Of a stretch of DNA of 64,000 bases, positions 1 through 9,309 are shown piece after piece. A program made the position numbers and the translations under genes. The notes under the pieces are model-generated. The model had not been told where the DNA came from. It searched no databases and saw only the letters and a list, made by a program, of their open reading frames with translations. How positions within the stretch are numbered: position 1 is the first letter of the stretch; each line of letters starts with the position of its first letter. The DNA is from Deinococcus ruber (GTDB taxonomy: Bacteria; Deinococcota; Deinococci; Deinococcales; Deinococcaceae). The stretch is from contig NZ_BMQL01000003.1 of assembly GCF_014648095.1 (NCBI RefSeq), positions 1 through 64,000 on the forward strand, given 5' to 3'.

Positions 1-1158
1 TTGGGGCCAAAAGCACGTTCCAGACAGCCTTTTATGAAACTGCAAGATGTGAGTCAAGCCCCCGAAAGAGTGCGCCAAGCCGTCATGGAGATCGCCGGAT
101 GGCTGACAACCACTCCGAATCCGGGTGAGGCGGTGGTTCGTCAGGCAATTGCGCTTCGGTTGTTGCAGGCATGCGGATTCGATATATGGAATCCGCAAAC
201 AGTCATTCCTGAAGAAACCGATAAGGCTGGCTTTCGCCCTGATCTGCGAATGGTGGCCGGAGAGCATGGGTTTGTGCTCGAACTGAAAGGAATGAATGTT
301 GGGATACATGAAAAAGACTATTCTCAGGTGGCGAGCTACGCTGGTTTAAGGGGAATCCGCTGGGCGATGCTGACTGATGGCCGTGTATGGGTGGTGCTCG
401 ACGAACATCTGAAAGGCCCGTATCTGAAACGGGAAGTATTGAAACTCGAACTGAATCGGCAGGACGCTGCCCCGTTCGCAGAAGACATTACCCTGCTGCT
501 TGACGAGCAGCGCTGGCGTTCCGGAACCTTTGAAGAGTCGCTGACACAGATTCTTGCTCGGCAGCAGCGGCGACAGGATGTGGCACAGGTCTTGAAGGAA
601 AGCCGTCCTGTTGTCGAGAAAGTGCAGCGGGAATACGGCATCGGCACATTTGAAAACGCTGTCGCCGCTTCTCTCAAAATGGGCCTGATTACCGCAGCAG
701 GGCGAGATAGTTTATTGGGCATCGGTACTAACCCCGATCAGCACGTCGAGAATACGAATTTGAAGCATGAAAAGACCCCTCAGATCAATCAGATCAGAAC
801 AGACACCAGAAAGGCGATCAAAAAAGTCCCCGTCGTTTTCTCTTATCGAGTAGAGGAGGCGACAGCTCAGGCTTTCTATTCTCCAGAAACGGGCCGGTGG
901 ATCGTGACATCGGGCAGCACGGTGGTGAGCGAAGTGAAATCGTATGCCAGAGGCGTTGCAAAGAGCCGGTCGAATCTGCTCGCAGCCGGAAAACTCGAAC
1001 GTCTGGACGATGGACGTCTGCGCTTTACCCAGGATGTCGAGTATCTGTCTCCGAGTGCCGCAGCGGGCGACATTTCAGGCGGGGCCAAAAACGGTTGGGA
1101 TGTCTGGAAAGATGAACACGGACGGTCTGCTCAATATCACCGCCCTCAGCAAAGCTAG
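1..1158 (+). CDS. HsdR_N-like PD-(D/E)XK nuclease-type protein with C-terminal DUF4357
   Basis: A cytoplasmic protein of up to 385 residues. Residues about 40-160 look like the N-terminal nuclease-like domain of type I restriction R subunits. D81 follows R-P, the E-L-K motif gives E94 and K96, and Q109 sits in a Y-S-Q-V-A-S-Y stretch, which fits the PD-(D/E)XK pattern. Residues about 285-378 match DUF4357: a G-S-T strand, then S-P-S-A-A-A near 350 and N-G-W-D-V-W-K near 364-370. No helicase motor, methylase or specificity subunit is adjacent, so this is a solitary protein rather than a restriction system. The frame is open from base 1 (TTG); ATG at 34 is an alternative, and the real start may lie outside the window. 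Base composition is somewhat less GC-biased than in its neighbours. The fold assignment is by motif; DNA cleavage is inference. Confidence 0.75.
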   Translation: MGPKARSRQPFMKLQDVSQAPERVRQAVMEIAGWLTTTPNPGEAVVRQAIALRLLQACGFDIWNPQTVIPEETDKAGFRPDLRMVAGEHGFVLELKGMNVGIHEKDYSQVASYAGLRGIRWAMLTDGRVWVVLDEHLKGPYLKREVLKLELNRQDAAPFAEDITLLLDEQRWRSGTFEESLTQILARQQRRQDVAQVLKESRPVVEKVQREYGIGTFENAVAASLKMGLITAAGRDSLLGIGTNPDQHVENTNLKHEKTPQINQIRTDTRKAIKKVPVVFSYRVEEATAQAFYSPETGRWIVTSGSTVVSEVKSYARGVAKSRSNLLAAGKLERLDDGRLRFTQDVEYLSPSAAAGDISGGAKNGWDVWKDEHGRSAQYHRPQQS

Positions 1159-1161
1159 ACT
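1156..1161 (+). promoter_or_regulatory. Leaderless-type -10 (TAGACT) of ggt
   Basis: TAGACT ends 6 nt before the ATG at 1168, and no Shine-Dalgarno is present. The first three bases are the TAG stop codon of the preceding gene, so stop codon and promoter element are shared. Confidence 0.5.
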
Positions 1162-1167
1162 CAGGCC

Positions 1168-2751
<1,584 letters not shown>

Positions 2752-2767
2752 GGAATCACCAACAGTC

Positions 2768-3733
2768 ATGAATCTGCCACCTGACCCCCGCGACCCAACC
2801 GTTTCCCTTACATTCCCTGTGCCTCCTACACGCTTGAATACGGCTGTGAGTGCCCCCGACCTGTCTGCCGCCAACCGAAGTACCGAACCCTACGATCCGT
2901 TTTCGAATGGGCATGGATTCACGCCTAACGCGGTGGCTCCGGCTCAGGTGTCGTCCGACGCGCTGTGGCTGATTTTCAACGCCGACAGCCTGCTGCTTAC
3001 GCCCGCGCTGGAGCTGCCAGCGACCCGGCCCGAAGGCGTGCAGGGCGACATCTATCTTGGCCAGCAGGACGGGCGGCAGGTCTGGGCGGCGCGGCTGGCG
3101 GAGCTGCCCGCAGACGGGTTCAAGTTTCATAGGTTGCGCGGCCTGTACGGGCGCATTTCCGACGCGCTGTGGCTGCTGGGCGGCTACGGCTATCAGATCG
3201 TGGAATGGGACAGAACGCACCACTACTGCGGCTACTGTGCCACCCCCACCGTGCGCGGCGACTCGGAGCGCGTGCGCCGCTGCCCCAACTGCGGCCTGAG
3301 CGTGTATCCGCGCCTCGCGCCTGCGGTCATGGTGCTGCTGACGCGCATGCACCAGGGGCGGCCTCAGATTCTGCTGTGCCGCTCTCCCCAGTTTCCGCCG
3401 GGCATGTACAGCGCCAACGCCGGATTCGTCGAGCCAAGCGAAACGGTGGAACACGCCGCCCACCGCGAGATGAAGGAAGAAACCAACCTCGACATCAAAA
3501 ATCTGCGCTACTTCGACTCGCAGCCCTGGCCCTTTCCGCACAGCCTGATGCTGGCCTTTACCGCCGAGTACGTCAGCCCGGAAGAGGGGGGCGGCGAAAT
3601 CGTGCCGCAGCCGGGCGAGATCGAGGAGGCCCGCTGGTTTTTCCACGACGAGTTGCCGCAGTTGCCGGGGCGGGCGAGCATTTCCAGAAGACTCATCGAA
3701 TCGGTGGTGGGGGAGATTCGGGAAGGGGAATGA
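2768..3733 (+). CDS. nudC: NAD(+)/NADH pyrophosphatase (Nudix, zinc-ribbon)
   Basis: Hydrolyses NADH to NMNH and AMP; in other bacteria NudC also removes NAD caps from RNA. The 321 residues include an N-terminal domain, a four-cysteine zinc ribbon (C154, C157, C172, C175), a Nudix box at about 219-241, and the family signature S-Q-P-W-P-F-P-H-S that separates NudC from other Nudix enzymes. The usual Gly near the end of the Nudix box is Asn here (E-E-T-N-L), while the catalytic R-E and E-E residues are kept. An AAGGA precedes the ATG by 11 nt. It lies closely downstream of ggt. Very confident. Confidence 0.96.
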   Translation: MNLPPDPRDPTVSLTFPVPPTRLNTAVSAPDLSAANRSTEPYDPFSNGHGFTPNAVAPAQVSSDALWLIFNADSLLLTPALELPATRPEGVQGDIYLGQQDGRQVWAARLAELPADGFKFHRLRGLYGRISDALWLLGGYGYQIVEWDRTHHYCGYCATPTVRGDSERVRRCPNCGLSVYPRLAPAVMVLLTRMHQGRPQILLCRSPQFPPGMYSANAGFVEPSETVEHAAHREMKEETNLDIKNLRYFDSQPWPFPHSLMLAFTAEYVSPEEGGGEIVPQPGEIEEARWFFHDELPQLPGRASISRRLIESVVGEIREGE

Positions 3734-3753
3734 CAGCGACAGGCGCTGCGCCC

Positions 3754-3781
3754 ACTTCGTAAAGATCACTTCGTAGAGATC
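3754..3781. repeat. Tandem 14-bp repeat
   Basis: Two adjacent copies of acttcgtaRagatc (3754-3767 and 3768-3781) that differ at one base, just after nudC. A 7-bp hairpin (ctgcctg/caggcag, 3791-3811) follows. Confidence 0.8.
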
Positions 3782-3868
3782 GGGGATGAGCTGCCTGTTT
3801 TCGGCAGGCAGCCTGACCAAGCGAGCGGCTCAGGGAAGTTGAGGGACAGCCAGAGCCTCCAACAGAAA

Positions 3869-3905
3869 GAGCCACCCACGAGCTTGCTCGCCCCGTGGGT
3901 GGCTC
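3869..3905. terminator. 12-bp perfect hairpin after nudC
   Basis: gagccacccacg (3869-3880) pairs perfectly with cgtgggtggctc (3894-3905). The plus-strand flank is pyrimidine-rich (cttctctt). It probably terminates the ggt-nudC transcript and could also serve the convergent small gene at 3989-4150. Confidence 0.7.
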
Positions 3906-3988
3906 CTTCTCTTAAACATCATCAACATGCCAAGAACAGTTGTGCAGGAGGGTGGTTGCCGGAAGTTCGGCCCTGGCAGCTTTCTGCG

Positions 3989-4150
3989 CTACCTCGGCCC
4001 CCCACTCAGCGCCACTGTGACAGCCGTCAGCAGGGGCAGCAGCGCGGCCATCATCCAGACGGTCATGGCTCGCCCGCGTCCGGGCCGCAGCAGCAACAGC
4101 AGCAGACACAGCAGCGTGAAGAGGGTCAGGGCAAGGTAGAGGGCGGACAT
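3989..4150 (-). CDS. Small two-helix membrane protein
   Basis: 53 residues: a hydrophobic leucine-rich helix at about 2-21, a short basic turn R-P-G-R-G-R, and a second hydrophobic helix at about 29-48. I do not recognise the family. The start at 4150 is chosen because TACACT lies exactly 6 nt upstream on the minus strand, as at many genes here, which is the best argument that this short frame is real. It sits downstream of the binding-protein gene but is separated from it by a strong hairpin, so it probably has its own transcript. Confidence 0.55.
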   Translation of the reverse strand: MSALYLALTLFTLLCLLLLLLRPGRGRAMTVWMMAALLPLLTAVTVALSGGPR

Positions 4151-4156
4151 GGCAGC

Positions 4157-4162
4157 AGTGTA
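4157..4162 (-). promoter_or_regulatory. Leaderless-type -10 (TACACT) of the small membrane gene
   Basis: TACACT on the minus strand ends 6 nt before the ATG at 4150, with no Shine-Dalgarno. Confidence 0.45.
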
Positions 4163-4182
4163 GAGGAAGTGATGGGAAACGA

Positions 4183-4227
4183 GTGATGGGTGATGAGTCA
4201 CCACTTCGACGACTCATCACCCATCAC
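4183..4227. terminator. 17-bp perfect hairpin with T-run
   Basis: gtgatgggtgatgagtc (4183-4199) pairs perfectly with 4211-4227 around an 11-nt loop. A run of nine T lies just after it on the plus strand (4233-4242). It lies immediately past the binding-protein stop codon (4241, minus strand), so it probably works in both directions. The arm itself contains the direct repeat gatgggtgatga. Confidence 0.8.
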
Positions 4228-4240
4228 GCATCACTTTTTT

Positions 4241-5434
4241 TTACTGGTTCGCTTTCGCCTGCGCTTCCTGCAGGGCGGCCTGGGCGCTCATCTTGCCGGT
4301 GGTGGCCTTCTGGATGGCGTCTTCGAGGTACTTCTGCCAGATGTAGTAGTCGGGCGCGGTGGGGCGCGGTACGGCGTCGTCGAGCTGCGAATATGCGGCC
4401 TTGCGATACGGATTCTTGGCGTAGTAGTCGGCCAGCCCCGGCTGCACGCTGCGGCGCGGGGTCACGTAGGCGGTGGCCTTTACCCAGTCGTTCAGGCGAC
4501 CCGGCTCCATCAGGAACTTCCAGAAAGCCATCGCGCCCGCCTGCTCGCTGGTGGTCGAACCCTTGGGCAATACGATGTTTGCGCCTCCCAGCGGCACAGC
4601 GCAGATCTTTTCGCAGGGAAACGGCGCAGCTCCCAGGTCTACGAACGGCAGCTTCTGGAAGTCCGTCCAGTTGGCGACACTCGCCACCACCATCAGGTTC
4701 TGCCCGCGTGTAAAGTCGAAGGCCGCGCCGATGGCGTCGTCGAGGGTGCGGAACTGAGCGTTGCCGCCCTTCACCATGCGGGCGAGCTGATCGAGCGCCG
4801 CCACCGCTTCCGGCGAGGTGAAGTTCGGCTTGCCGTTCAGCACCACGTTTCCGCCACGCGACGCCACCAGCCCTTCAAACGTCCAGGCGTCAGCAATGAC
4901 CAGCAGCGGCCTGCGCCCATTGCCCAGCTTGTCGGCGGTGGCTTCCAGTTCGGTCCAGGTCTTCGGCGGGTTCAGCTTTGCGCCTCGGAAGACGCCCGCG
5001 TTATAGAACAGCACGGGCGTGCTCACGTTCCAGGGCAGGCCATAGCGCACCTTGTTGACCTCGCCCGCTTTCCACACCGCCGGATAGAAGTCGTTGACCA
5101 GAGTGGCGGGCAGCGCGGCCTCGTATTTGTCGAGGTTGACCAGTTGCCCGTCGCCCACCAGCTTGCTGAAATACGTGAACTCGGCCTGAAACATGGTCGG
5201 CGGGTTGCCAGCCTTGATGGCCGCCTGCAATTTGGCGGGCGCTTCGCGGTAGTTGCCCACCGAGGTCACGCTCACCTCGTACTGGTTCTGCGAGGCGTTG
5301 AAGTCGCGGGCGTACTGGGCCACCAGGTCTTTAACGCCCTCCATGCTGTGCCAGAAGGAAATCTGAAGGGGGGCGGCAGATGCGCCGGAGAAGGCGAGGA
5401 GGGTACAGGTCAGGAGGGCAGCAGAACGCTTCAC
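4241..5434 (-). CDS. ABC transporter substrate-binding protein, UgpB-like
   Basis: An extracytoplasmic solute-binding protein of the family-1 sugar type (397 residues). The signal peptide occupies residues 1-20 and ends A-S-A before A-P-L. The mature start I-S-F-W-H-S-M-E-G and the following G-N-Y resemble UgpB, the sn-glycerol-3-phosphate binder, so glycerol phosphate or a similar polyol or sugar is the likely ligand (inference). I chose GTG 5434 rather than GTG 5440, because TAGACT lies 6 nt before 5434 and the resulting signal peptide is compact. No permease or ATPase gene is adjacent, so its transporter must be encoded elsewhere. Confidence 0.88.
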   Translation of the reverse strand: MKRSAALLTCTLLAFSGASAAPLQISFWHSMEGVKDLVAQYARDFNASQNQYEVSVTSVGNYREAPAKLQAAIKAGNPPTMFQAEFTYFSKLVGDGQLVNLDKYEAALPATLVNDFYPAVWKAGEVNKVRYGLPWNVSTPVLFYNAGVFRGAKLNPPKTWTELEATADKLGNGRRPLLVIADAWTFEGLVASRGGNVVLNGKPNFTSPEAVAALDQLARMVKGGNAQFRTLDDAIGAAFDFTRGQNLMVVASVANWTDFQKLPFVDLGAAPFPCEKICAVPLGGANIVLPKGSTTSEQAGAMAFWKFLMEPGRLNDWVKATAYVTPRRSVQPGLADYYAKNPYRKAAYSQLDDAVPRPTAPDYYIWQKYLEDAIQKATTGKMSAQAALQEAQAKANQ

Positions 5435-5440
5435 CCGCAC

Positions 5441-5446
5441 AGTCTA
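5441..5446 (-). promoter_or_regulatory. Leaderless-type -10 (TAGACT) of the UgpB-like gene
   Basis: TAGACT on the minus strand ends 6 nt before GTG 5434 but directly abuts the upstream GTG 5440. It therefore favours the downstream start. Confidence 0.5.
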
Positions 5447-5492
5447 GAGGCCGATGATGACGCGGGTGTGACGCAGCAGGGCAACACAGCGA

Positions 5493-5522
5493 AGTGCCGA
5501 AGACACATGGTTCTTCGGCACT
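5493..5522. terminator. 11-bp perfect hairpin after the ParB-fold gene
   Basis: agtgccgaaga (5493-5503) pairs perfectly with tcttcggcact (5512-5522) around an 8-nt loop. It lies 38 nt past the stop of the minus-strand gene at 5560. There is no clear T-run, so it may be a transcript-end stabiliser. Confidence 0.55.
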
Positions 5523-5559
5523 CGTCGGGCGTTCAGATGTTCAGGGCTGCCGTGGCGCT

Positions 5560-6555
5560 TCAGGCAGATTCTGGGGCGGCTTGCTGGGTGGGCAAGGCGT
5601 CTACCACGTACTCTTCGGCCACCTTGCCACCGTTGACCAGCAGTTTGACCTGCTGACTCAGGCGGGTCAGCACCGGGGGGGCGTGGTGCTTGCTGAAATC
5701 CAGGGCTGCCACTTCGCTGCCCACATCGAACCCGTAGCGCTGCGTCAGGAAGTAGCGGTGATCCATGATCCACAGGTACAGGTCGGCCTCGGTGCGGCCA
5801 GGAAAGCGCCTGAGCACGTCGTGGGTGCGAATCTGCTCCACGATGCGGCTGTACAGGCGGATGTACCAGCTGCATACCGCCTCGTCCCAGGGGGTATCGC
5901 GGTTGTGTTTCTTGTCGAGGTAATACTTGCGCGTGCGGATGTGTTCGATCAGGCGGTCGTAGCGCCCCGGCGTGGTGAACAGCATCTCGTGGTGGTCGGG
6001 CATCAGCGTGTCGAGGTGGGTCGCCTGCAAGAAGTCGGCGTATTCGCCCTTGATGATCAGGTCTTTGAGCGTGTCGCCCTGCTCTGGCGGCACCGTCACG
6101 TTCAGTTCGATCACCTGCGCGTCGATGTAGGCCTGCCCCTGCCGACGCGCCACCGAAACGCGGTGGTTGCCGTCCTTGACGAAGTACAGTTCGCCCACCT
6201 TGTACACCTGAATGGGCGGCAGTTCCTTGCCCTGAAGCTGAGCGCTGCGAACGCCGATCCAGCGCTCGTCGAGGTGCTGCTCTTTGGGCAGGTAGTAGCG
6301 GTCGAACTCGCGGTAACGGTCGACCGATCCCACGATTGACGCCGTGGGAATGGCCTGGGTGCCGCGCTGATACTCGGCGTTTGGGTGAAGATGGCGCATC
6401 CATTCAAACGGCAGCAGTTCGTTCGGCTGGCGACGCAGGACGTTCAGCAGATCGTGAACGTCGGCAGTCAGCCGCGCCCGCTCTACTTCTGAACGTGCCT
6501 GATCGCGCAGGCGAACGGTGCCCACTGCGCTGTGTGTGTCATTGTTGTTGTCCAT
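5560..6555 (-). CDS. ParB/Srx-fold domain protein of unknown function
   Basis: 331 residues with a ParB-like core: P-P-I-Q-V-Y-K-V-G at about 113-121, then the diagnostic D-G-N-H-R at 128-132 (compare DGxHR of ParB/sulfiredoxin-fold proteins), followed by a long helical C-terminal half rich in aromatic and charged residues. There is no helix-turn-helix typical of plasmid ParB and no ParA neighbour, so it is not a partition system. It resembles DUF4032-type proteins. ATG 6555 is chosen over the upstream TTG at 6576 because GGGAGCAGG precedes it at a suitable distance. Known activities of this fold include CTP or ATP hydrolysis and nuclease action; none is shown here. Confidence 0.75.
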   Translation of the reverse strand: MDNNNDTHSAVGTVRLRDQARSEVERARLTADVHDLLNVLRRQPNELLPFEWMRHLHPNAEYQRGTQAIPTASIVGSVDRYREFDRYYLPKEQHLDERWIGVRSAQLQGKELPPIQVYKVGELYFVKDGNHRVSVARRQGQAYIDAQVIELNVTVPPEQGDTLKDLIIKGEYADFLQATHLDTLMPDHHEMLFTTPGRYDRLIEHIRTRKYYLDKKHNRDTPWDEAVCSWYIRLYSRIVEQIRTHDVLRRFPGRTEADLYLWIMDHRYFLTQRYGFDVGSEVAALDFSKHHAPPVLTRLSQQVKLLVNGGKVAEEYVVDALPTQQAAPESA

Positions 6556-6859
6556 AGTCCTGCTCCCGGCGAGCACTCTGGCCCGCCCTGTTCATACTCT
6601 TCGCTCGCTCCGGTCATCCTGCGATCACCGCCGCTTACTTAGTGTCCAGAATACACCTTCTCGCCTGTCAGGATTCTGACGAAGTGTCAGTAGGCTGTCA
6701 GGTGCGGTGGCGGAATGAACCGTCCAGACACCTCCAGCGTATCTGGAAGCAGTGCGCTCTGTGTCTTTTGCCTTTATGGCAACTTAATATGGTGTCTGGC
6801 CCACCCAGTTACGGCCCGGCAGACGTTCAAATGCACCCACACAGTACGGCGGAGGTACT
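6556..6859. promoter_or_regulatory. 304-bp divergent intergenic region with repeated and inverted motifs
   Basis: Lies between two divergently transcribed genes. It contains three TGTCAG hexamers (6666, 6685, 6696) and a 9-bp inverted pair, ccagacacc (6724-6732) with ggtgtctgg (6791-6799). The right arm directly abuts TAATAT (6785-6790), a plausible -10 for the rightward gene. GGAGG at 6850-6854 is the Shine-Dalgarno for the ATG at 6860. I see no gene here. Confidence 0.45.
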
Positions 6860-7468
<609 letters not shown>

Positions 7469-7484
7469 ACAGCGCTTCCGGGAG

Positions 7485-8006
7485 TTGCCGTATCTGGTGC
7501 CCGATCTGCTGGCACCCGGCCTGACCCTGATTCTGATCGGTTCCGCGCCCAGCACCATCAGTGCGCGGGCGCGGGCTTACTACGCCAATCCTCAGAACAA
7601 GTTCTGGCGCACGCTGCATGCGGCAGGGCTGACACCGCGCCAGTTTTCGCCGCACGAGTATCCGGCGCTGCTGGAACTGGGTATCGGCCTGACCGACCTC
7701 GCCAAGCGCCACGCCGGAATTGACGCGGCGCTGCCGAAAGGAGCGTGGGATCAGGGCGAGCTGCTGGAAAAGCTGGAGACGCACCGCCCGCGCCTGATCG
7801 CCTTCACCAGCAAGAAAGCGGCGTCGGAAGGGCTGGGACTGCCCACCGGAAAGCTGCCGTATGGCAAACAGGCGGGGCTGCTGCTGGGCGCAGAAGTGTG
7901 GGTCATGCCGTCTACCAGTCCCCTCGCAGACAACCATTTCAGGCTGGAACCGTGGCTGGAACTGGGGGAGAGGTTCAGAGAGGTGACTGGAAAGGCTGAC
8001 GGCTGA
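7485..8006 (+). CDS. mug: Mismatch-specific uracil-DNA glycosylase (Mug/TDG family)
   Basis: A base-excision glycosylase acting on U or T opposite G and related lesions. P-D-L-L-A-P-G-L, A-N-P-Q-N-K-F-W and the C-terminal P-S-T-S-P motif match family-2 UDGs. Motif 1 reads G-S-A-P-S where E. coli Mug has G-I-N-P-G, so the usual catalytic Asn is absent. Published work on Deinococcus radiodurans MUG proposed an alternative catalytic Asp, and D71 in G-L-T-D-L-A-K is a candidate for that residue here (inference). The start is uncertain: TTG 7485 fits homologue length (173 aa), and no ATG lies at the right place. It starts 16 nt after the oxidoreductase. Confidence 0.85.
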   Translation: MPYLVPDLLAPGLTLILIGSAPSTISARARAYYANPQNKFWRTLHAAGLTPRQFSPHEYPALLELGIGLTDLAKRHAGIDAALPKGAWDQGELLEKLETHRPRLIAFTSKKAASEGLGLPTGKLPYGKQAGLLLGAEVWVMPSTSPLADNHFRLEPWLELGERFREVTGKADG

Positions 8007-8018
8007 TACCGATTGTGG

Positions 8019-8090
8019 GGAATGACGGTCAGGGAGAGGCAGGAGCAGCGTCTGTAACGAGCTGTCTCACCTCTCCCTGCCGCTCATTCC
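8019..8090. repeat. Long interrupted inverted repeat, possible terminator and repeat copy
   Basis: Arms at 8019-8039 and 8070-8090 pair over ggaatga/tcattcc and cagggagagg/cctctccctg with an internal mismatch. The right arm covers the lysA stop codon. The stem lies between two convergent genes. The sequence gcgtct..acgagct..cacctct inside resembles the dispersed repeat at 53.3 kb. Confidence 0.6.
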
Positions 8091-9238
8091 TCGGCTGCCC
8101 ATACCTCCTGCACCGTTTCGCGTCGCCGAATTACTTGCCATTCCTGCCCGTCCCACAGCGCTTCGGCGGGGCGTGGGCGGGTCAGGTAGTTGCTGCTCAT
8201 GGCGGCTCCGTAAGCCCCTGCATCCAGCAGGGCAAGCAGGTCGCCGCGTGTGGCCCCAGCCGGAAGCGGCACGTCGCGCCCCAGCAGGTCGCCGCTCTCG
8301 CAGGCCGGGCCAGCCAGATCGCTGACCTGTTGCTGCTCGCCCTGCCACAGAGCGCGAACCGGATGTTCTGCGCCGTAGAGCATCGGACGGAGCAGCTCGG
8401 TCATACCCGCGTCGAGCAGCGTGAAGGCTCGCCCGGTGGTTTTGTGGCCCATCACGCGGGTCAGTAGCACGCCCGCACGCGCCACCAGATATCTGCCCGG
8501 TTCGACCCACAGCGCCGCGCCGAAGACCGCTGCTGCTGCCTGCGCCTGCGCTGCAATGCCGTGCAGATCGGCGTCGAGGCCCCAGCCGCCGCCCACGTCC
8601 AGCACTTCCAGCGGCCCGGTCATGGCCCGCAGCGCCGCCACCCGCTCGAAGGCCGCCCCGAAGTCGGCAGCGTCCCGGATGGCGCTGCCGATGTGCAGAT
8701 GCAGCCCCTGCAGCGTGTGGCCCGCGTCTCGCAGCGCTGATAGGGTAGCGGGCAATTCGTCTGGGCGCACGCCGAACTTGCTGTCGGCGGCTCCGGTCGC
8801 CAGATGGTCGTGGGTACTCACAGGCAGGCCCGGATTGACGCGGATCAGCACCCGTGCGTGGGCCGGAAGCAGCGCCACCTCTTCCGGGCGATCCAGAATA
8901 AACGTCGCTCCCAGCCGTGCGCCCGCCGCATATTCGGCGTCCGACTTGGCCGGGCCGTTGATCAGGATGCCCTCAGCGTCTGCCCCGATGTGTTCGGCCC
9001 GTGCCAGTTCGCCCGCACTGACGCACTCGAAGCCCACGCCCGCTGCCCGCATGCGCCGTAGCAGCGTCAGGTTGGGATTGGCTTTCATGGCGTACCAGAT
9101 GCGTGTGCCGCTAAATGCCTGCTGCACACGCCCCAGCGCGGCGTCGAGTTCGGCGGCGCTGTACACATAGAGGGGCGTGCCGAAGCGGTCGGCGGCCTGG
9201 TGCAGTTGTTCGTCTGTGAGTCCGGAAAGCGGAAGCAT
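8084..9238 (-). CDS. lysA: Diaminopimelate decarboxylase
   Basis: A PLP enzyme of the alanine-racemase-like fold that decarboxylates meso-diaminopimelate to L-lysine. The PLP lysine is K52 in Y-A-M-K-A-N-P-N, H-I-G-S-A provides the usual His/Gly motif, and the C-E-S-G-D motif near the C-terminus is the second-subunit active-site signature of DAP/ornithine-type decarboxylases. The start at 9238 (384 aa) is chosen because TAGCAT lies 7 nt before it; ATG 9247 and TTG 9259 are in-frame alternatives. Deinococci are better known for lysine synthesis through alpha-aminoadipate and have ornithine in the cell wall, so a related substrate is possible. Confidence 0.9.
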   Translation of the reverse strand: MLPLSGLTDEQLHQAADRFGTPLYVYSAAELDAALGRVQQAFSGTRIWYAMKANPNLTLLRRMRAAGVGFECVSAGELARAEHIGADAEGILINGPAKSDAEYAAGARLGATFILDRPEEVALLPAHARVLIRVNPGLPVSTHDHLATGAADSKFGVRPDELPATLSALRDAGHTLQGLHLHIGSAIRDAADFGAAFERVAALRAMTGPLEVLDVGGGWGLDADLHGIAAQAQAAAAVFGAALWVEPGRYLVARAGVLLTRVMGHKTTGRAFTLLDAGMTELLRPMLYGAEHPVRALWQGEQQQVSDLAGPACESGDLLGRDVPLPAGATRGDLLALLDAGAYGAAMSSNYLTRPRPAEALWDGQEWQVIRRRETVQEVWAAEE

Positions 9239-9245
9239 GTCTGCC

Positions 9246-9251
9246 ATGCTA
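9246..9251 (-). promoter_or_regulatory. Leaderless-type -10 (TAGCAT) of lysA
   Basis: TAGCAT on the minus strand ends 7 nt before ATG 9238. The hexamer overlaps the upstream in-frame ATG at 9247, which therefore probably is not used. Confidence 0.45.
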
Positions 9252-9297
9252 GCGGGCAAACAGGGTTTCTGTTACCGCTGAGGGCAGGCGGGTCTGT

Positions 9298-9303
9298 TAC
9301 ACT
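9298..9303 (+). promoter_or_regulatory. Leaderless-type -10 (TACACT) of mnmA
   Basis: TACACT ends 6 nt before the GTG at 9310, and no Shine-Dalgarno is present. Confidence 0.5.
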
Positions 9304-9309
9304 CCGCCC

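Noticed and set aside
3839..4186. 115-codon plus-strand frame after nudC
   Set aside because: It spans the 12-bp terminator hairpin, is antisense to the better-supported small membrane gene and ends in a Gln-rich low-complexity run.
5560..6555. Chromosome or plasmid partition (parB) gene
   Set aside because: No ParA neighbour, no HTH domain and no parS-like repeats.
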